A stretch of 64,000 bases of DNA from Deltaproteobacteria bacterium (GCA_003135135.1 PLDK01000003.1:92739-156738), one strand, 5' to 3'; shown: positions 38,612-47,858, counted from the first letter of the stretch. Made by a program: numbers and translations. Notes: a model not told the origin generated them from the letters alone.

Positions 38612-39718
38612 TTAAGTTTTGATTGGCACCGCGGCCCGCGCGCGAGCCGACTCATATGCCGCTTCCACCATCCGCTGCGCTGCCAGCCCGGCCGCAAATT
38701 CGGGGTCCGGCTCGCACGCGCCCTTGAGCGCGGCCACGAAGGCCGCATCTTCGGTGGCGTACGGAACCGCCAGCCAGTCCTGGATCGGCGCCAGGTAGGG
38801 CCGCTCGCGCAGAATTGTTTCGGTGAACTCGGCCATCACTTCGCTCTCGCTGACGGTCTCCTCTTTGGCGCCGGACCCGCGCTGAAACAGGATTGGCCCG
38901 CGCTCGTCGGCGTCGGACGCAGCAAACAAGTTCTCGGCGAAAACTTCAAGCCTTCGATTGCTCGGGCGCCCGATCATCCGATGCCATACCGAAGTGAGCT
39001 GGCCGTGAAAGCCGCCCGCAAATTCCATCGCGGTCGCGCCGAAGTCTTCAACTCCATCCGCCCCGTTCAGGTTGCGGGTGCGGCAGTAGAGGCTCGTGAC
39101 CGGCCCGAACATCCACGTCAGCAGATCGAAGTCATGAACGCTGTGCTCGATTAGCGTGCCGCCGGCGGTCAGCGACGGATCGTTGCGCCACGCGCTCGCG
39201 TGCACGCCGCGAGTCGGAAAATCCTGATCGTCGCGCATTGTGACGCTGAGCAATCGACCCGCATCCGGCTCCTTGAACATCGCCTTGATCACGTTGTAAA
39301 CGGGCGAAAACCGCATCACCAGGCCCACCTGGCTCATCACGCCGGAAGCTTTGATGGCAGCGGCCATCTCGGATGCTTCCGCCGCGGTCATCGCCAGCGG
39401 CTTCTCGCAGAAAATATGCTTGCCGGCGCGCGCGGCGGCAATACAGGCCTGTCGATGCATCGCGGTCGGCGTGCAAATCCATACCGCGTCGATCGATGAA
39501 TCCGCGATTATCTCTTCGGCCGACTCCAGCGCCCGCGCACCATCCCATCTGGCCGCGAGTCGCTCGGCCGCCGGATGCGACAGGTCGGCGACGGAGACCA
39601 CGCGGACGCTTTGCTCGGTGCGATCGGCGACCTGGCGGAGCATCATCGAATGCGTCTGGCCGATGAGGCCGGCGCCGATGATTCCGACTCGAATCTGTCC
39701 GCTGACGGGAGTTGACAT
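38612..39718 (-). CDS. Gfo/Idh/MocA family oxidoreductase
   Basis: An NAD(P)-dependent dehydrogenase of 368 residues acting on sugars or cyclitols. The N-terminal Rossmann fold has GIIGAGLIGQTHSMML and AVWICTPTAMHRQACIAAARAGKHIFCEKPLAM, with EKP the family's catalytic lysine motif. The C-terminal domain has DFPTRGVHASAWRNDPSLTAGGTLIEHSVHDFDLLTWMFGP, with the conserved His pair. The ATG at 39718 overlaps the TGA of the upstream 53-residue protein (ATGA). Genes downstream on this strand are the two acyl-CoA dehydrogenases, 34 bases away. Confidence 0.93.
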   Translation of the reverse strand: MSTPVSGQIRVGIIGAGLIGQTHSMMLRQVADRTEQSVRVVSVADLSHPAAERLAARWDGARALESAEEIIADSSIDAVWICTPTAMHRQACIAAARAGKHIFCEKPLAMTAAEASEMAAAIKASGVMSQVGLVMRFSPVYNVIKAMFKEPDAGRLLSVTMRDDQDFPTRGVHASAWRNDPSLTAGGTLIEHSVHDFDLLTWMFGPVTSLYCRTRNLNGADGVEDFGATAMEFAGGFHGQLTSVWHRMIGRPSNRRLEVFAENLFAASDADERGPILFQRGSGAKEETVSESEVMAEFTETILRERPYLAPIQDWLAVPYATEDAAFVAALKGACEPDPEFAAGLAAQRMVEAAYESARARAAVPIKT

Positions 39719-39879
39719 CACGAATTCCCGGACTTTTGCTCGCGGCGAAGTTTTTCCAGCTCGCGCTCGCGCTTGTATTTGGTCGGGTCTTCGATGGTTT
39801 GCGACGGCGGCGCCATCGGCTTGCGGATTTTCGCGATCAATCCGCCTGCGCGATGCTTCTTTGGCTTGCGTTGCGGCAT
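39718..39879 (-). CDS. Small basic protein, unknown
   Basis: A 53-residue protein, very rich in Lys and Arg (PQRKPKKHRAGGLIAKIRKPM; KYKRERELEKLRREQKS), with a helical C-terminus. No known family recognised. Its ATG is 5 bases past the pgeF stop and its TGA overlaps the start of the oxidoreductase gene. These tight junctions on both sides argue that it is a real gene. Confidence 0.6.
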   Translation of the reverse strand: MPQRKPKKHRAGGLIAKIRKPMAPPSQTIEDPTKYKRERELEKLRREQKSGNS

Positions 39880-39883
39880 ATGG

Positions 39884-40675
39884 CTACTCGGTGAAGCCGA
39901 CAAAGCTCATCTGCAGGCCGGTAGTGTTCCCGCCGGCCGCGCGTCGCGAGAAAAAACGCTCGGATGCGCAGCGAGTGCACGGACCAACGCTCGCGATGTT
40001 CGCGGCGGCCAGTCCCGCGCGTTCGAGCTGGTCCCGCACGACAGCGCGCAAGTCGATAAAGGCTTTGCCGGGACGCCCGGCGCTCGTGTGATTGCGCGCG
40101 CCCGCAATCTCACGACCAAAGCGATCGCCAACCTCGGCGTCAACCTCGAAACAACACTGGCCGATCGACGGTCCCATCGCGGCGCGAATGGCCGATGCGC
40201 GAGCGCCCATCTTGACCATCGCGCGGACGCCGGCGCCGGCAATATCCGCAATAACGCCACGCCATCCGGCGTGGAGTGCGCCGGCTATTTTCAGTTTCGA
40301 ATCGACCATCAGTATCGGCACGCAGTCGGCCGTGTATATTCCCAAAATGACGCCGGGTTCCGCCGTGACGATCCCGTCACCCGGCGGACGAAGCGCCACG
40401 GTGTCGCGAGTCGCGGCGTGAACGACGTTGCCATGCACCTGGTTCAGGCTCGCCACCAGCTTCAGCTCCGGCACCTCGCGACGGATGCGCTCCCAGTTAA
40501 CATCGACGGCATGGTAGTCGTCGCCGACCCAATAAGAAAGATTCATCGAGGCAAACGCGCCCGTGCTGACGCCGCCCGTGCGGCCGATAAATCCGTGGCA
40601 AATCGCGGCATCGGGAAAGGCGCGAAGAATTTCGACGGGCTTCAAGTCGGGCGATGATTCAGTGTGGGACTGCAT
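39884..40675 (-). CDS. pgeF: Peptidoglycan editing factor PgeF (YfiH/laccase-domain family)
   Basis: 263 residues from the ATG at 40675. The family's metal-binding residues appear in LNQVHGNVVHA, GIYTADCVPILMVD and ALHAGWRGVIADIAG. GPSIGQCCFEV and SVGPCTRCASERFFSRRAAGGNTTGLQMSFV complete the fold. PgeF enzymes correct peptidoglycan precursors with L-Ser instead of L-Ala; the older name is polyphenol oxidase. The longer frame to 40813 runs into the promoter of the divergent gene and is less likely. In many genomes this gene follows rluD; here an RluA-family gene lies 3 kb away on the other strand. Confidence 0.93.
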   Translation of the reverse strand: MQSHTESSPDLKPVEILRAFPDAAICHGFIGRTGGVSTGAFASMNLSYWVGDDYHAVDVNWERIRREVPELKLVASLNQVHGNVVHAATRDTVALRPPGDGIVTAEPGVILGIYTADCVPILMVDSKLKIAGALHAGWRGVIADIAGAGVRAMVKMGARASAIRAAMGPSIGQCCFEVDAEVGDRFGREIAGARNHTSAGRPGKAFIDLRAVVRDQLERAGLAAANIASVGPCTRCASERFFSRRAAGGNTTGLQMSFVGFTE

Positions 40676-40704
40676 GTCAAGGCGCTCGGCGGCTAGGCTC
40701 CGGG

Positions 40705-40734
40705 TTGTTCGCTGGTCGAAGGATAACCTATAAT
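40705..40734 (+). promoter_or_regulatory. Sigma70-type promoter for the small gene and uvrA
   Basis: TTGTTC (40705-40710), an 18-base spacer and a perfect -10 TATAAT (40729-40734), about 35 bases upstream of the ATG at 40769. No LexA-type box was seen here. Confidence 0.5.
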
Positions 40735-40768
40735 TCTGATCTTTGGAATTTGAGGTTTTGGAGCGCCT

Positions 40769-40990
40769 ATGAACGGATACGAATACCTGGTGGCGCGAAA
40801 TCGCCTGATGCAACGGCTCAGCGAGGAACTGGCGCGGCTCGCACAGCTGCCGGTTGCCGAACGCGACGGCGAAACCCGGCGCATCGAGGCGAAGTTCGAC
40901 GTCCAGCTTGCCGAGTTGTACGCAAAAGTCGCCGGCGAATTTCCGGGCGAGCGCAAAAGAAAGGCGCGGCCGATCGTTGACCCTCGGTAA
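40769..40990 (+). CDS. Small hypothetical protein upstream of uvrA
   Basis: 73 residues, mainly helical and charged (LVARNRLMQRLSEELARLAQLP; RIEAKFDVQLAELYAKVAGEFPGERKRKAR). No family recognised. GGAG lies 6 bases before the ATG and a good promoter precedes it. It ends 9 to 21 bases before uvrA depending on the uvrA start and is probably cotranscribed with it. Confidence 0.65.
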   Translation: MNGYEYLVARNRLMQRLSEELARLAQLPVAERDGETRRIEAKFDVQLAELYAKVAGEFPGERKRKARPIVDPR

Positions 40991-41011
40991 GTAGTTTTTT
41001 TGGGAACAAGC

Positions 41012-43927
41012 TTGGATCGCTCAATCAGTATCCGAGGCGCGCGCACTCACAACCTGGCTGATATTTCGCTCGAAATTCCCCACAACCGGCTGACGGTAGT
41101 GACGGGCGTGTCGGGGTCGGGCAAATCGAGCCTGGTTTTCGACACCGTGTATGCCGAGGGTCAGCGCCGCTACGTGCAGAGCCTTTCGACCTACGCGCGG
41201 CTGTTCCTGGAGCGGATGGAGCGGCCGGACGTCGATTCTATTTCGGAGATTCCGCCGGCGCTCGCGCTGCGCCAGAAGAACACCATCAAGAATGCGCGCT
41301 CGACGGTCGGTACCGTCACCGAAATCAGCGACTATCTCCGCATCCTGTTCGCGACCGTCGGCCACACGATTTGTCCACGATGCGGCGGCGAAGTGAGCCG
41401 CGATACCGTCGAGAGCGCCGGCGCGCGAATCCTCGACGAGCCGGGGCTCTACGTCGTGCTGGCGCCGTTCGAGGCGGGCTCGCGCTCGATTGCCGACGCG
41501 GCGGGCTACCTGATTGCGAACGGTTACCATCGCCTGTACGCCAACGACGCGATCACCGAGACCACGGAGTTCGCCGCTCGCGCCAGCGCCGCCGAAGCGC
41601 AACTCGACGGCGCAGCGGCCGAGCCGAACAGTCCGATGATGGTCGTCGTCGATCGCATCTCGGTAAGCGGCGAAGGCGAAAGCGAACGCGTGCGCGAGGC
41701 GCTGGGAAAAGCCTTCTACCTGGGCGCGGGACGCGCGCGGGCGGTGCGCGTCGAGCGCGATAATGGCAATACGCACAGCGTCGGCGCGATCGATTTCGAC
41801 CGGCGTTTCAACTGCTCGCGCTGCGCGACCGCGTTTGCCGAGCCGACCACGGCGCTGTTTTCATCGAACAGTCCAATCGGCGCGTGTCCCGAATGCGAAG
41901 GCTTTGGCCGCACGGTCGAACTCGATCTCGACAAGGTGATTCCGAATCCGAATCTGTCGATGCGCAATGGACTGGTCGCGCCGTGGCGAACGCCGGCGTA
42001 TCGGGAGATGAACGAGTGGATGCTGAAGCTGGCGCGGCGCAGAAAAATCCGCACCTCGGCGCCCTTTGGCGAGATGACCGACGAGGAGCGCGCCTGGCTG
42101 CTCGACGGTGACGAGGGTCCGCGCGCGAAATGGGATGAAGACAAATGGCCGGGGGTGCGCGGCTTCTTCAAGTGGCTCGAAGGCCGCCGCTACAAGACTC
42201 ACGTCCGAATCCTGCTGGCGAAGTATCGCCGCTTCGTTACCTGCCCCGCATGCGGCGGCGCCAAGCTCAAGCGCGATGCGCTAAACGTGCTGGTCGATGG
42301 CCTGTCGATCGCCAGCGTCGGGCGGCTCTCGATCCGCGACCTCGTCGTGTGGCTCGGCAAGATCGGATCGATCCCCGAAGTCGCCACGCGCGCGGCGGTG
42401 GTGATCCGCGAGCTGCGCAACCGCGTCGGCTACCTGGTCGAGGTGGGCCTGGGCTACCTGACGATCGAGCGGCAGGCGCGCACGCTGTCGGGCGGCGAGG
42501 CGCAGCGGATTCATCTCGCCAGCGCGCTCGGCAGCGTGCTGGTCGGGACGCTGTATGCGCTCGACGAGCCGACCGTCGGCCTGCACGCGGCAGACGCAAG
42601 GCGGCTGCTCGCGGTGTTGTACAGCCTGCGCGACTTCGGCAACACGGTGATCGTCGTCGAGCATGACCCCGCGATGATCGCGGGCGCCGATCACGTCGTC
42701 GAGCTAGGCCCGGGCGGCGGCAGCGAGGGTGGCGAACTCACGTACTCGGGTCCGCCGGCGAAGGCTAAGCTTGACAGCATGGCGTCCTCGCCGGGACGCG
42801 TGCTGCTGATGCGCGCGATTGCCAAGCGGCGCAAATTCACCGCGCGCGATCCCGCGATTCGGATCGCCGGCGCGCGCGAACACAATCTCGCGGGGGTCGA
42901 CGCGGCAATCCCGGCCGGGCGGATGGTTTGCGTCACCGGAGTTTCAGGATCGGGAAAATCGACGCTGGTCGAGGACGTTCTCTACAACAATTATCTGCGC
43001 CGCTCGGGCAACACCTCGGTGGAGGCCGGCGCATGCGATCGCATCGACGGCTTCGAGCTGATCGGCGACATGGTGCACATGGGACAGGAATTGCCGGCGC
43101 GCTCGATGCGCTCGAACCCGGCGACCTATCTGAAAATCTACGACGAAATCCGCAAGCTGTTCGCCGCCAGTCCTGAAGCGCGCCGCCTGGGCGTGCAGGC
43201 GCGGAATTTTTCGTTCAACGTCACGGGCGGAAGATGCGAGAAGTGCACCGGCACGGGCACCGTCACGATCGAGATGCATTTCATGGCGGACCTCGAGATA
43301 AAATGCGAGGCGTGCGACGGCCGCCGCTTCCAGAGCCATATTCTCGCGATCAGACTGCGCGACTTGAACATCACGCAGGTGCTCGATCTCACCGTGGAGG
43401 ACGCGCGCGCATTTTTCATCCATCATCCCGCCATCGTCAAGCGGCTCGACGCGCTGATCGCGGTCGGCCTCGGCTACGTCCGGCTCGGGCAGACCACCTC
43501 GACGCTGTCGGGCGGCGAGGCGCAGCGCCTCAAGCTCGCGCGATTTCTGCTGGCCGATCTCGAACCCGCGCCGGCGCGCGAAGACGGCGCGCATCTGCCG
43601 CGGATGTTCATCCTCGACGAGCCGACCACCGGGCTTAGCTCGACCGACATCAAGCGCTTGATCAAAGTGCTCAACCGGCTGGTCACCGAAGGCAACACGC
43701 TGGTCGTGATCGAGCACAACCTCGAGTTCATCGCGAACGCCGACTATGTCATCGATCTCGGACCCGGTGGCGGCGACGAGGGCGGGCGGATCGTGGCGGC
43801 TGGTTCTCCCCTCGATATCGCGGGATGCGACAAGTCAGAGACCGGGCGCGAGCTCCGGCGCCTCTTCGGATTGCCCGAACGGGGCAGGCAGGCGCGCTCG
43901 GCTTTGCGCGCTGCCGCGGGAGCATAG
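41012..43927 (+). CDS. uvrA: Excinuclease ABC subunit A
   Basis: The DNA-damage sensor ATPase of nucleotide excision repair, 971 residues. Two ABC modules: Walker A TGVSGSGKSSLVFDT and TGVSGSGKSTLVEDV, signatures LSGGEAQRIHLASALGS and LSGGEAQRLKLARF, Walker B ALDEPTVGLHAADA and ILDEPTTGLSSTD. Zinc-finger Cys pairs are in FNCSRCATAF/GACPECEGFG, in TCPACGGAKL and in GGRCEKCTGTG/KCEACDGRRF. No ATG is present; TTG at 41012 fits the family start (DRSISIRGARTHN) and has GGGAA upstream; TTG at 41000 is the alternative. Confidence 0.97.
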   Translation: MDRSISIRGARTHNLADISLEIPHNRLTVVTGVSGSGKSSLVFDTVYAEGQRRYVQSLSTYARLFLERMERPDVDSISEIPPALALRQKNTIKNARSTVGTVTEISDYLRILFATVGHTICPRCGGEVSRDTVESAGARILDEPGLYVVLAPFEAGSRSIADAAGYLIANGYHRLYANDAITETTEFAARASAAEAQLDGAAAEPNSPMMVVVDRISVSGEGESERVREALGKAFYLGAGRARAVRVERDNGNTHSVGAIDFDRRFNCSRCATAFAEPTTALFSSNSPIGACPECEGFGRTVELDLDKVIPNPNLSMRNGLVAPWRTPAYREMNEWMLKLARRRKIRTSAPFGEMTDEERAWLLDGDEGPRAKWDEDKWPGVRGFFKWLEGRRYKTHVRILLAKYRRFVTCPACGGAKLKRDALNVLVDGLSIASVGRLSIRDLVVWLGKIGSIPEVATRAAVVIRELRNRVGYLVEVGLGYLTIERQARTLSGGEAQRIHLASALGSVLVGTLYALDEPTVGLHAADARRLLAVLYSLRDFGNTVIVVEHDPAMIAGADHVVELGPGGGSEGGELTYSGPPAKAKLDSMASSPGRVLLMRAIAKRRKFTARDPAIRIAGAREHNLAGVDAAIPAGRMVCVTGVSGSGKSTLVEDVLYNNYLRRSGNTSVEAGACDRIDGFELIGDMVHMGQELPARSMRSNPATYLKIYDEIRKLFAASPEARRLGVQARNFSFNVTGGRCEKCTGTGTVTIEMHFMADLEIKCEACDGRRFQSHILAIRLRDLNITQVLDLTVEDARAFFIHHPAIVKRLDALIAVGLGYVRLGQTTSTLSGGEAQRLKLARFLLADLEPAPAREDGAHLPRMFILDEPTTGLSSTDIKRLIKVLNRLVTEGNTLVVIEHNLEFIANADYVIDLGPGGGDEGGRIVAAGSPLDIAGCDKSETGRELRRLFGLPERGRQARSALRAAAGA

Positions 43928-43964
43928 CCGGGAGTATAGTTTGGTGAACGGGCAAGGAGGAAAT

Positions 43965-44135
43965 ATGCGGGAATTCAATCGCCTGACGCGGGGCGCAACC
44001 CAACTCGGCTTCGTCGATATACTCACCGCGGTAATTCTGCTTGGGATTCTGCTTTACGCCGCGACCGTTCAATTTTCCGTGTACAACCGGCCGCCGGCCA
44101 TCACGACTACAACCGGCACTGCCGCGGGCGGCTAG
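43965..44135 (+). CDS. Small membrane protein
   Basis: 56 residues with one transmembrane helix (FVDILTAVILLGILLYAATVQF) followed by a short Thr-rich tail (TTTTGTAAGG). An excellent ribosome-binding site AAGGAGG lies 5 bases before the ATG. It is placed 37 bases after uvrA and 4 bases before the pseudouridine synthase start. No family recognised. Confidence 0.7.
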   Translation: MREFNRLTRGATQLGFVDILTAVILLGILLYAATVQFSVYNRPPAITTTTGTAAGG

Positions 44136-44139
44136 CTCC

Positions 44140-45054
44140 TTGCCGGACGCAATACCCTTGCCGGACGCGATAAGCGAACGCCTCGATCATTACCTCGTGC
44201 GCACCGGCCTGGCGCCATCGCGGCGCGTTGCGCAGGAACTGGTCGAGCGCGGGATGGTGCGAATCAACGGGCGGCGCTCGAGGAAAAGCGAAATCGTCGG
44301 TGCCGAGGATCGGGTTGAAGTTGCCGCCGCGGATCGCCATGCGGCAATCGAGCCGAATGCCGGCCTCGCGCTCGAAGTTATCCACCAGGATGCGGCCGTG
44401 ATCGTCGTGAATAAACCCGGCGGCGTCCCCTGTCATCCGATCCAGGCGGGAGAGCGCGACACTGTCATGAACGCGGTCGTCGCGCGATTCCCGGATACCG
44501 CTACTGCCGGAGACAAGCCGCTCGAAGGCGGACTGGTGCATCGGCTGGACAACGGCACTTCGGGGGCGCTGCTGATCGCACGCAATCGCGGCGCGTTCGA
44601 GAAACTGCGCGACGCGATCCGCGCGGGGCGAATCGCCCGGCGCTATGAGGCGCTGGTGGCCGGATCGCTCGAGGGCAAGATTCAGGTCGACACGCCGATC
44701 GCGCATCACGCCAAAAACGCGCGCAAGATGGTCGTCGGCGATCCCTCCAGCGCGAATCCGAAACGGGCCGGGCGCCCCGCGACTACGCTCGCCGAGCCGA
44801 TCCGGCGCGTTGGCGAGTTCACGCTGTTGTCAGTCGCGCCGAAGACCGGCAGCCGCCATCAGATTCGCGTGCATCTGGCGAGCCTCGGCCATCCTATAGT
44901 TGGCGATACTCTTTATGGCGGCCCCGCGATCGCGACGCTCGCGCACGGGCGCTTCTGGCTGCATCTATGCGAGGTAGCGTTCGACTCGCCGGCGGTCGGT
45001 CACGTCAAAGTGACCGCGCCGGTCCCGCCGGATTTGAAGAAGCTTATCGATTAG
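44140..45054 (+). CDS. RluA-family rRNA pseudouridine synthase
   Basis: Isomerises uridine to pseudouridine in rRNA or tRNA. An S4 RNA-binding domain (RLDHYLVRTGLAPSRRVAQELVERGMVRINGR, residues 10-50) precedes the catalytic domain with the active-site GGLVHRLDNGTSGALLIAR (catalytic Asp), AVIVVNKPGGVPCHP, and TGSRHQIRVHLASLGHPIVGDTLYGG. No ATG fits; the TTG at 44140 (304 residues) or TTG at 44158 are the candidate starts. It follows the small membrane protein by 4 bases. RluD-like by S4 domain; the exact target site is not determinable. Confidence 0.92.
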   Translation: MPDAIPLPDAISERLDHYLVRTGLAPSRRVAQELVERGMVRINGRRSRKSEIVGAEDRVEVAAADRHAAIEPNAGLALEVIHQDAAVIVVNKPGGVPCHPIQAGERDTVMNAVVARFPDTATAGDKPLEGGLVHRLDNGTSGALLIARNRGAFEKLRDAIRAGRIARRYEALVAGSLEGKIQVDTPIAHHAKNARKMVVGDPSSANPKRAGRPATTLAEPIRRVGEFTLLSVAPKTGSRHQIRVHLASLGHPIVGDTLYGGPAIATLAHGRFWLHLCEVAFDSPAVGHVKVTAPVPPDLKKLID

Positions 45055-45082
45055 CCCGCGAGCAGCACGGTCCGGCAACGTC

Positions 45083-45664
45083 TCAGTTGCAGGCGCATTG
45101 CGTGCACACGCAATTTGAAATGCATCCGACCGTCGTTGTCTGCCCTTCCGCCAGCGCTTCTGCCTGCAAGCGTTGCTGGAGCAGCCCCCCGGTTGACGCC
45201 TGCGCGCGCTGCGTGAAGGCAGTGCCGTTGTAGATCGGTGGCTGTGCCGATGAGGATCCCTCCGGCGGCATGTACGCCGACTGCGTCTTCTCGTTCAACA
45301 AGTAGCTGAAGCACTGCCCGCGCGCAGACTGGCTCGCAAGAAAATAGCTGGACGACGAGACAACGCCCGCCCATTCGGTTCCGCTTCCCGGCGCCGAACA
45401 GGTGCATCGAAATGCGCGCGGCGACGCCGCCGCGGACGCAACTGCCGCAGGCGTAGTTCCCGGCGCCGGCGCCAATCCCGGCAGCGCTCCGATCGTCGCG
45501 AAGGGCTGCGGCTGACCGGGAGCCGCGGGTGCAGTCAGTGGCACGGGTCCTGGCGCCGCGGTAACTTGCGCGAATGGCTGCCGCGCATATCTTGACTCGC
45601 TAAGCGCCAGCATAAGGATCGGTGAAACTATGAGTACTGCGATTACCAGCCTGACAGCGCGCAT
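45083..45664 (-). CDS. Hypothetical secreted Cys-rich protein
   Basis: Function not recognised. From the ATG at 45664 (GGAG 6 bases upstream) 193 residues with a signal or anchor (LVIAVLIVSPILMLALS), a Pro/Ala-rich low-complexity region (about 25-90) and a C-terminal domain with FRCTCSAPGSGTEWAGVV, QSARGQCFSYLLNEKTQS and a Cys-rich ending (GCISNCVCTQCACN). Eight Cys suggest disulfides. Likely in the periplasm or outside. Convergent with the pseudouridine synthase gene, 28 bases away, and divergent from the TolC-like gene. Confidence 0.65.
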   Translation of the reverse strand: MRAVRLVIAVLIVSPILMLALSESRYARQPFAQVTAAPGPVPLTAPAAPGQPQPFATIGALPGLAPAPGTTPAAVASAAASPRAFRCTCSAPGSGTEWAGVVSSSSYFLASQSARGQCFSYLLNEKTQSAYMPPEGSSSAQPPIYNGTAFTQRAQASTGGLLQQRLQAEALAEGQTTTVGCISNCVCTQCACN

Positions 45665-45893
45665 ACCATCTCCAGGTGCGACTCGCGAAAAAGTCCGGCC
45701 GCCTTCGATTCCGGAAGACAAGGCGGCCCGCCTTGGCTATAATCGCGACCTGATTGGCGCCGCGCAAGCGCTTCGCTTCGGTTCGGCGCCGGCAAATCGA
45801 TCCCAAACTGTTGAATCAAGTTGTGTAATCGGCGTGCGCGGAAGTGGCGGGCCATCGTCGGCGATGGCAACAGTACCAAGGAGGTTCGTTAGA

Positions 45894-47759
45894 ATGTCGA
45901 GAAGTAAATGGGTTTCTTTTGCGATGCTGACTATCGCCGTGCTGATGCTCGGAACCTCGATCGGATTCGCCCAGGATCAGCTCAACGTGACCGGCTCTCT
46001 CCCCACCACGCCGTTGCCGCCGCCGAATCTGACCGGACCGATTCAGATGCAGTCCGTGCCCGTCGGGCCGCAGACGCCGCCGCCGGCCAGCGTGCCGCCG
46101 AGCGCCTCCAACCAGTTCGAGCATCACGATGATTTGCTGAATCTGCCGCGCATCTTCGCGCATCAGTGGTCGCCGACCAGGGAAATCGCGCCCGACACCG
46201 TGGTCAGCCAGCGCTACATGCGCTCCGAAACTCCCAACGCGCGCGGCCTCACGCTCAAGGAAGCCATCTACATCGCGATGCGAAACAACCCGTCGCTGAA
46301 GGCCGCCGAACTCGACCCGGTGGCCTCGATGGAGACCGTCAGGGAGGCCAACGGAACCTTCGATCCGGACCTTACCTCGCAGGGTGATATCGAGAAGAGC
46401 GTCGTGCCTGTCACCTCCCCCTTCCAGACCGGTGCACCCGGCGGGTACGAGCAGAAATTTTATGATTGGGACTTCGGCCTCAACAAAGTCTCCTCGATCA
46501 CCAATGGAACCTGGGGCGTGACTTTCAACAACAATCGCACGCTGTCGAATTCGCTGTACGCCGGCGTCAATCCTGCCTATACCCCCAGCCTCGCACTCTC
46601 GCTCTCACAGCCATTGCTGCAGAGCTTCGGCTGGGAGTTCGCAACCATCAACGTGCGGATCGCAGAGTCGGGTCAAAAGCAGGCGCAATGGACTTACGGC
46701 CAGGCGATCCAGGATTTCGTGCAGAAAATCGGCGGCGATTACTGGAACGTGGTGCTCGCCGAGGAAAATCTCGAGGTCGCACGCGCCGCGCTGACCTTCA
46801 ATCTCGACCTGGTCCGCCAAAACGCCATCAGCGTCAAGGTCGGCACGCTTGCTCCTATCAATCTGCAGGAAGCGCAATCGGCGGCCGCCACTGCAGAGGC
46901 CAACGTGTACACCGCCGAAGCCAACCTGAAAAATTCCCGCGTCCAGCTCCGCCAGGACGTGATGCTCAATCCGTACAACACCTTCATCCCCGAGGAAATC
47001 CAGCCGCTCACGCGGCCCAATCCCAAGGAGCAGGTGGTCGTCGATGAGGAGCGGGCGCTCGAGCTCGCCGTGCAGTACGTGCCGTCGCTGGGCAGCATGC
47101 GCGAGGCGATTCGCGACGCTTTGCTGCAGGTGAAGTACTCGGAGAACCAGGTCCTGCCGCAGCTGAACCTGGGCGCGCAATTCGGCCTGACTGCGGTCTC
47201 CGGATATACGCCTTGCGTGAAGACTCTCAGCACGTCGACTGGCTGCGAAAAGGCACCGTTTGGCGGAATCTACGGCGACGCGCTCGATCGCCTGTGGGGT
47301 TTCAGCTACTACAACTACGCCGCGGTGCTGTCGTTCCAGATGCCGCTGGACAACGCCATTCCGCGCGCGGCTCTGGCGCAGGCTCGCGTACTATACGAAC
47401 AGCAGCGGGTGCAGTATCGAGCGTCGCTGTCGCAAGCGGTGGTCAACGTGCAGAGCGCGATCGCTAATCTGTATGCCGACTACAAGCGCGCGGCCGCGAC
47501 GGCCTCGGCGACTTACTACGCTCGCGAGGCGCTCCACGATGAGGAAGTGATGTTCCGGGTAGGAATGGCGACCACGCACGACCTGCTGCAATTCCAGGAA
47601 GAGGAAGTGAGCGCCGAGGGCAACCAGGTGCAGGCGGAAGTCGATCTCGAAAACGCCAAGCTCGCGCTGGCCCACTCCGACGGCACGATTCTGCAGGCGT
47701 TCAATATCAATTGGGAAGTGCAAAGTCCGCACGAAGTGCCGTGGTACGCGGCCTTCTAG
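45894..47759 (+). CDS. TolC-family outer-membrane channel protein
   Basis: 621 residues from the ATG at 45894, which has AAGGAGG about 9 bases upstream. A signal peptide (AMLTIAVLMLGTSIGFAQ) is followed by a Pro-rich segment. Two outer-membrane efflux (OEP) repeats follow: GLTLKEAIYIAMRNNPSLKAAELD, later DEERALELAVQYVPSLGSMREA, with helical barrel segments such as EENLEVARAALTFNLDLVRQNAISVKVGTLAPINLQEAQSAAATAEANVY between. It is longer than TolC (about 470) because of N-terminal and inserted segments. No inner-membrane pump gene is adjacent; the exporter genes at 55.9-58.9 kb are possible partners. Confidence 0.9.
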   Translation: MSRSKWVSFAMLTIAVLMLGTSIGFAQDQLNVTGSLPTTPLPPPNLTGPIQMQSVPVGPQTPPPASVPPSASNQFEHHDDLLNLPRIFAHQWSPTREIAPDTVVSQRYMRSETPNARGLTLKEAIYIAMRNNPSLKAAELDPVASMETVREANGTFDPDLTSQGDIEKSVVPVTSPFQTGAPGGYEQKFYDWDFGLNKVSSITNGTWGVTFNNNRTLSNSLYAGVNPAYTPSLALSLSQPLLQSFGWEFATINVRIAESGQKQAQWTYGQAIQDFVQKIGGDYWNVVLAEENLEVARAALTFNLDLVRQNAISVKVGTLAPINLQEAQSAAATAEANVYTAEANLKNSRVQLRQDVMLNPYNTFIPEEIQPLTRPNPKEQVVVDEERALELAVQYVPSLGSMREAIRDALLQVKYSENQVLPQLNLGAQFGLTAVSGYTPCVKTLSTSTGCEKAPFGGIYGDALDRLWGFSYYNYAAVLSFQMPLDNAIPRAALAQARVLYEQQRVQYRASLSQAVVNVQSAIANLYADYKRAAATASATYYAREALHDEEVMFRVGMATTHDLLQFQEEEVSAEGNQVQAEVDLENAKLALAHSDGTILQAFNINWEVQSPHEVPWYAAF

Positions 47760-47780
47760 CAGGATAATCAGCGACACGAA

Positions 47781-47824
47781 AGTACGGCGTCGGATCGCGA
47801 TGCGATCCGGCGCCGCACTATTTT
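47781..47824 (+). terminator. Terminator after the TolC-like gene
   Basis: A long hairpin GTACGGCGTCGGATCGC-GAT-GCGATCCGGCGCCGCAC with only two non-Watson-Crick positions, followed by TATTTT. Confidence 0.85.
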
Positions 47825-47825
47825 A

Positions 47826-47858
47826 CGCGGGCTAAAGAATCTCAGTGATGCCCGAGGA
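47826..47858. repeat. 33-bp direct repeat, copy A
   Basis: Identical to 48823-48855. In copy B the sequence contains the last codons (ILGHH and stop) of the SnoaL-like gene. Here it lies in non-coding DNA after the Gly/His-rich lipoprotein stop. Confidence 0.9.

Noticed and set aside
44376-44384. TTATCCACC as a DnaA box near a possible origin
   Set aside because: A single copy with one mismatch inside the pseudouridine synthase gene, with no cluster of boxes or AT-rich unwinding region nearby.
45630-45893. An 88-codon N-terminal extension of the TolC-like protein
   Set aside because: It overlaps the divergent secreted-protein gene's start and would bury the signal peptide. The ATG at 45894 has an ideal ribosome-binding site.
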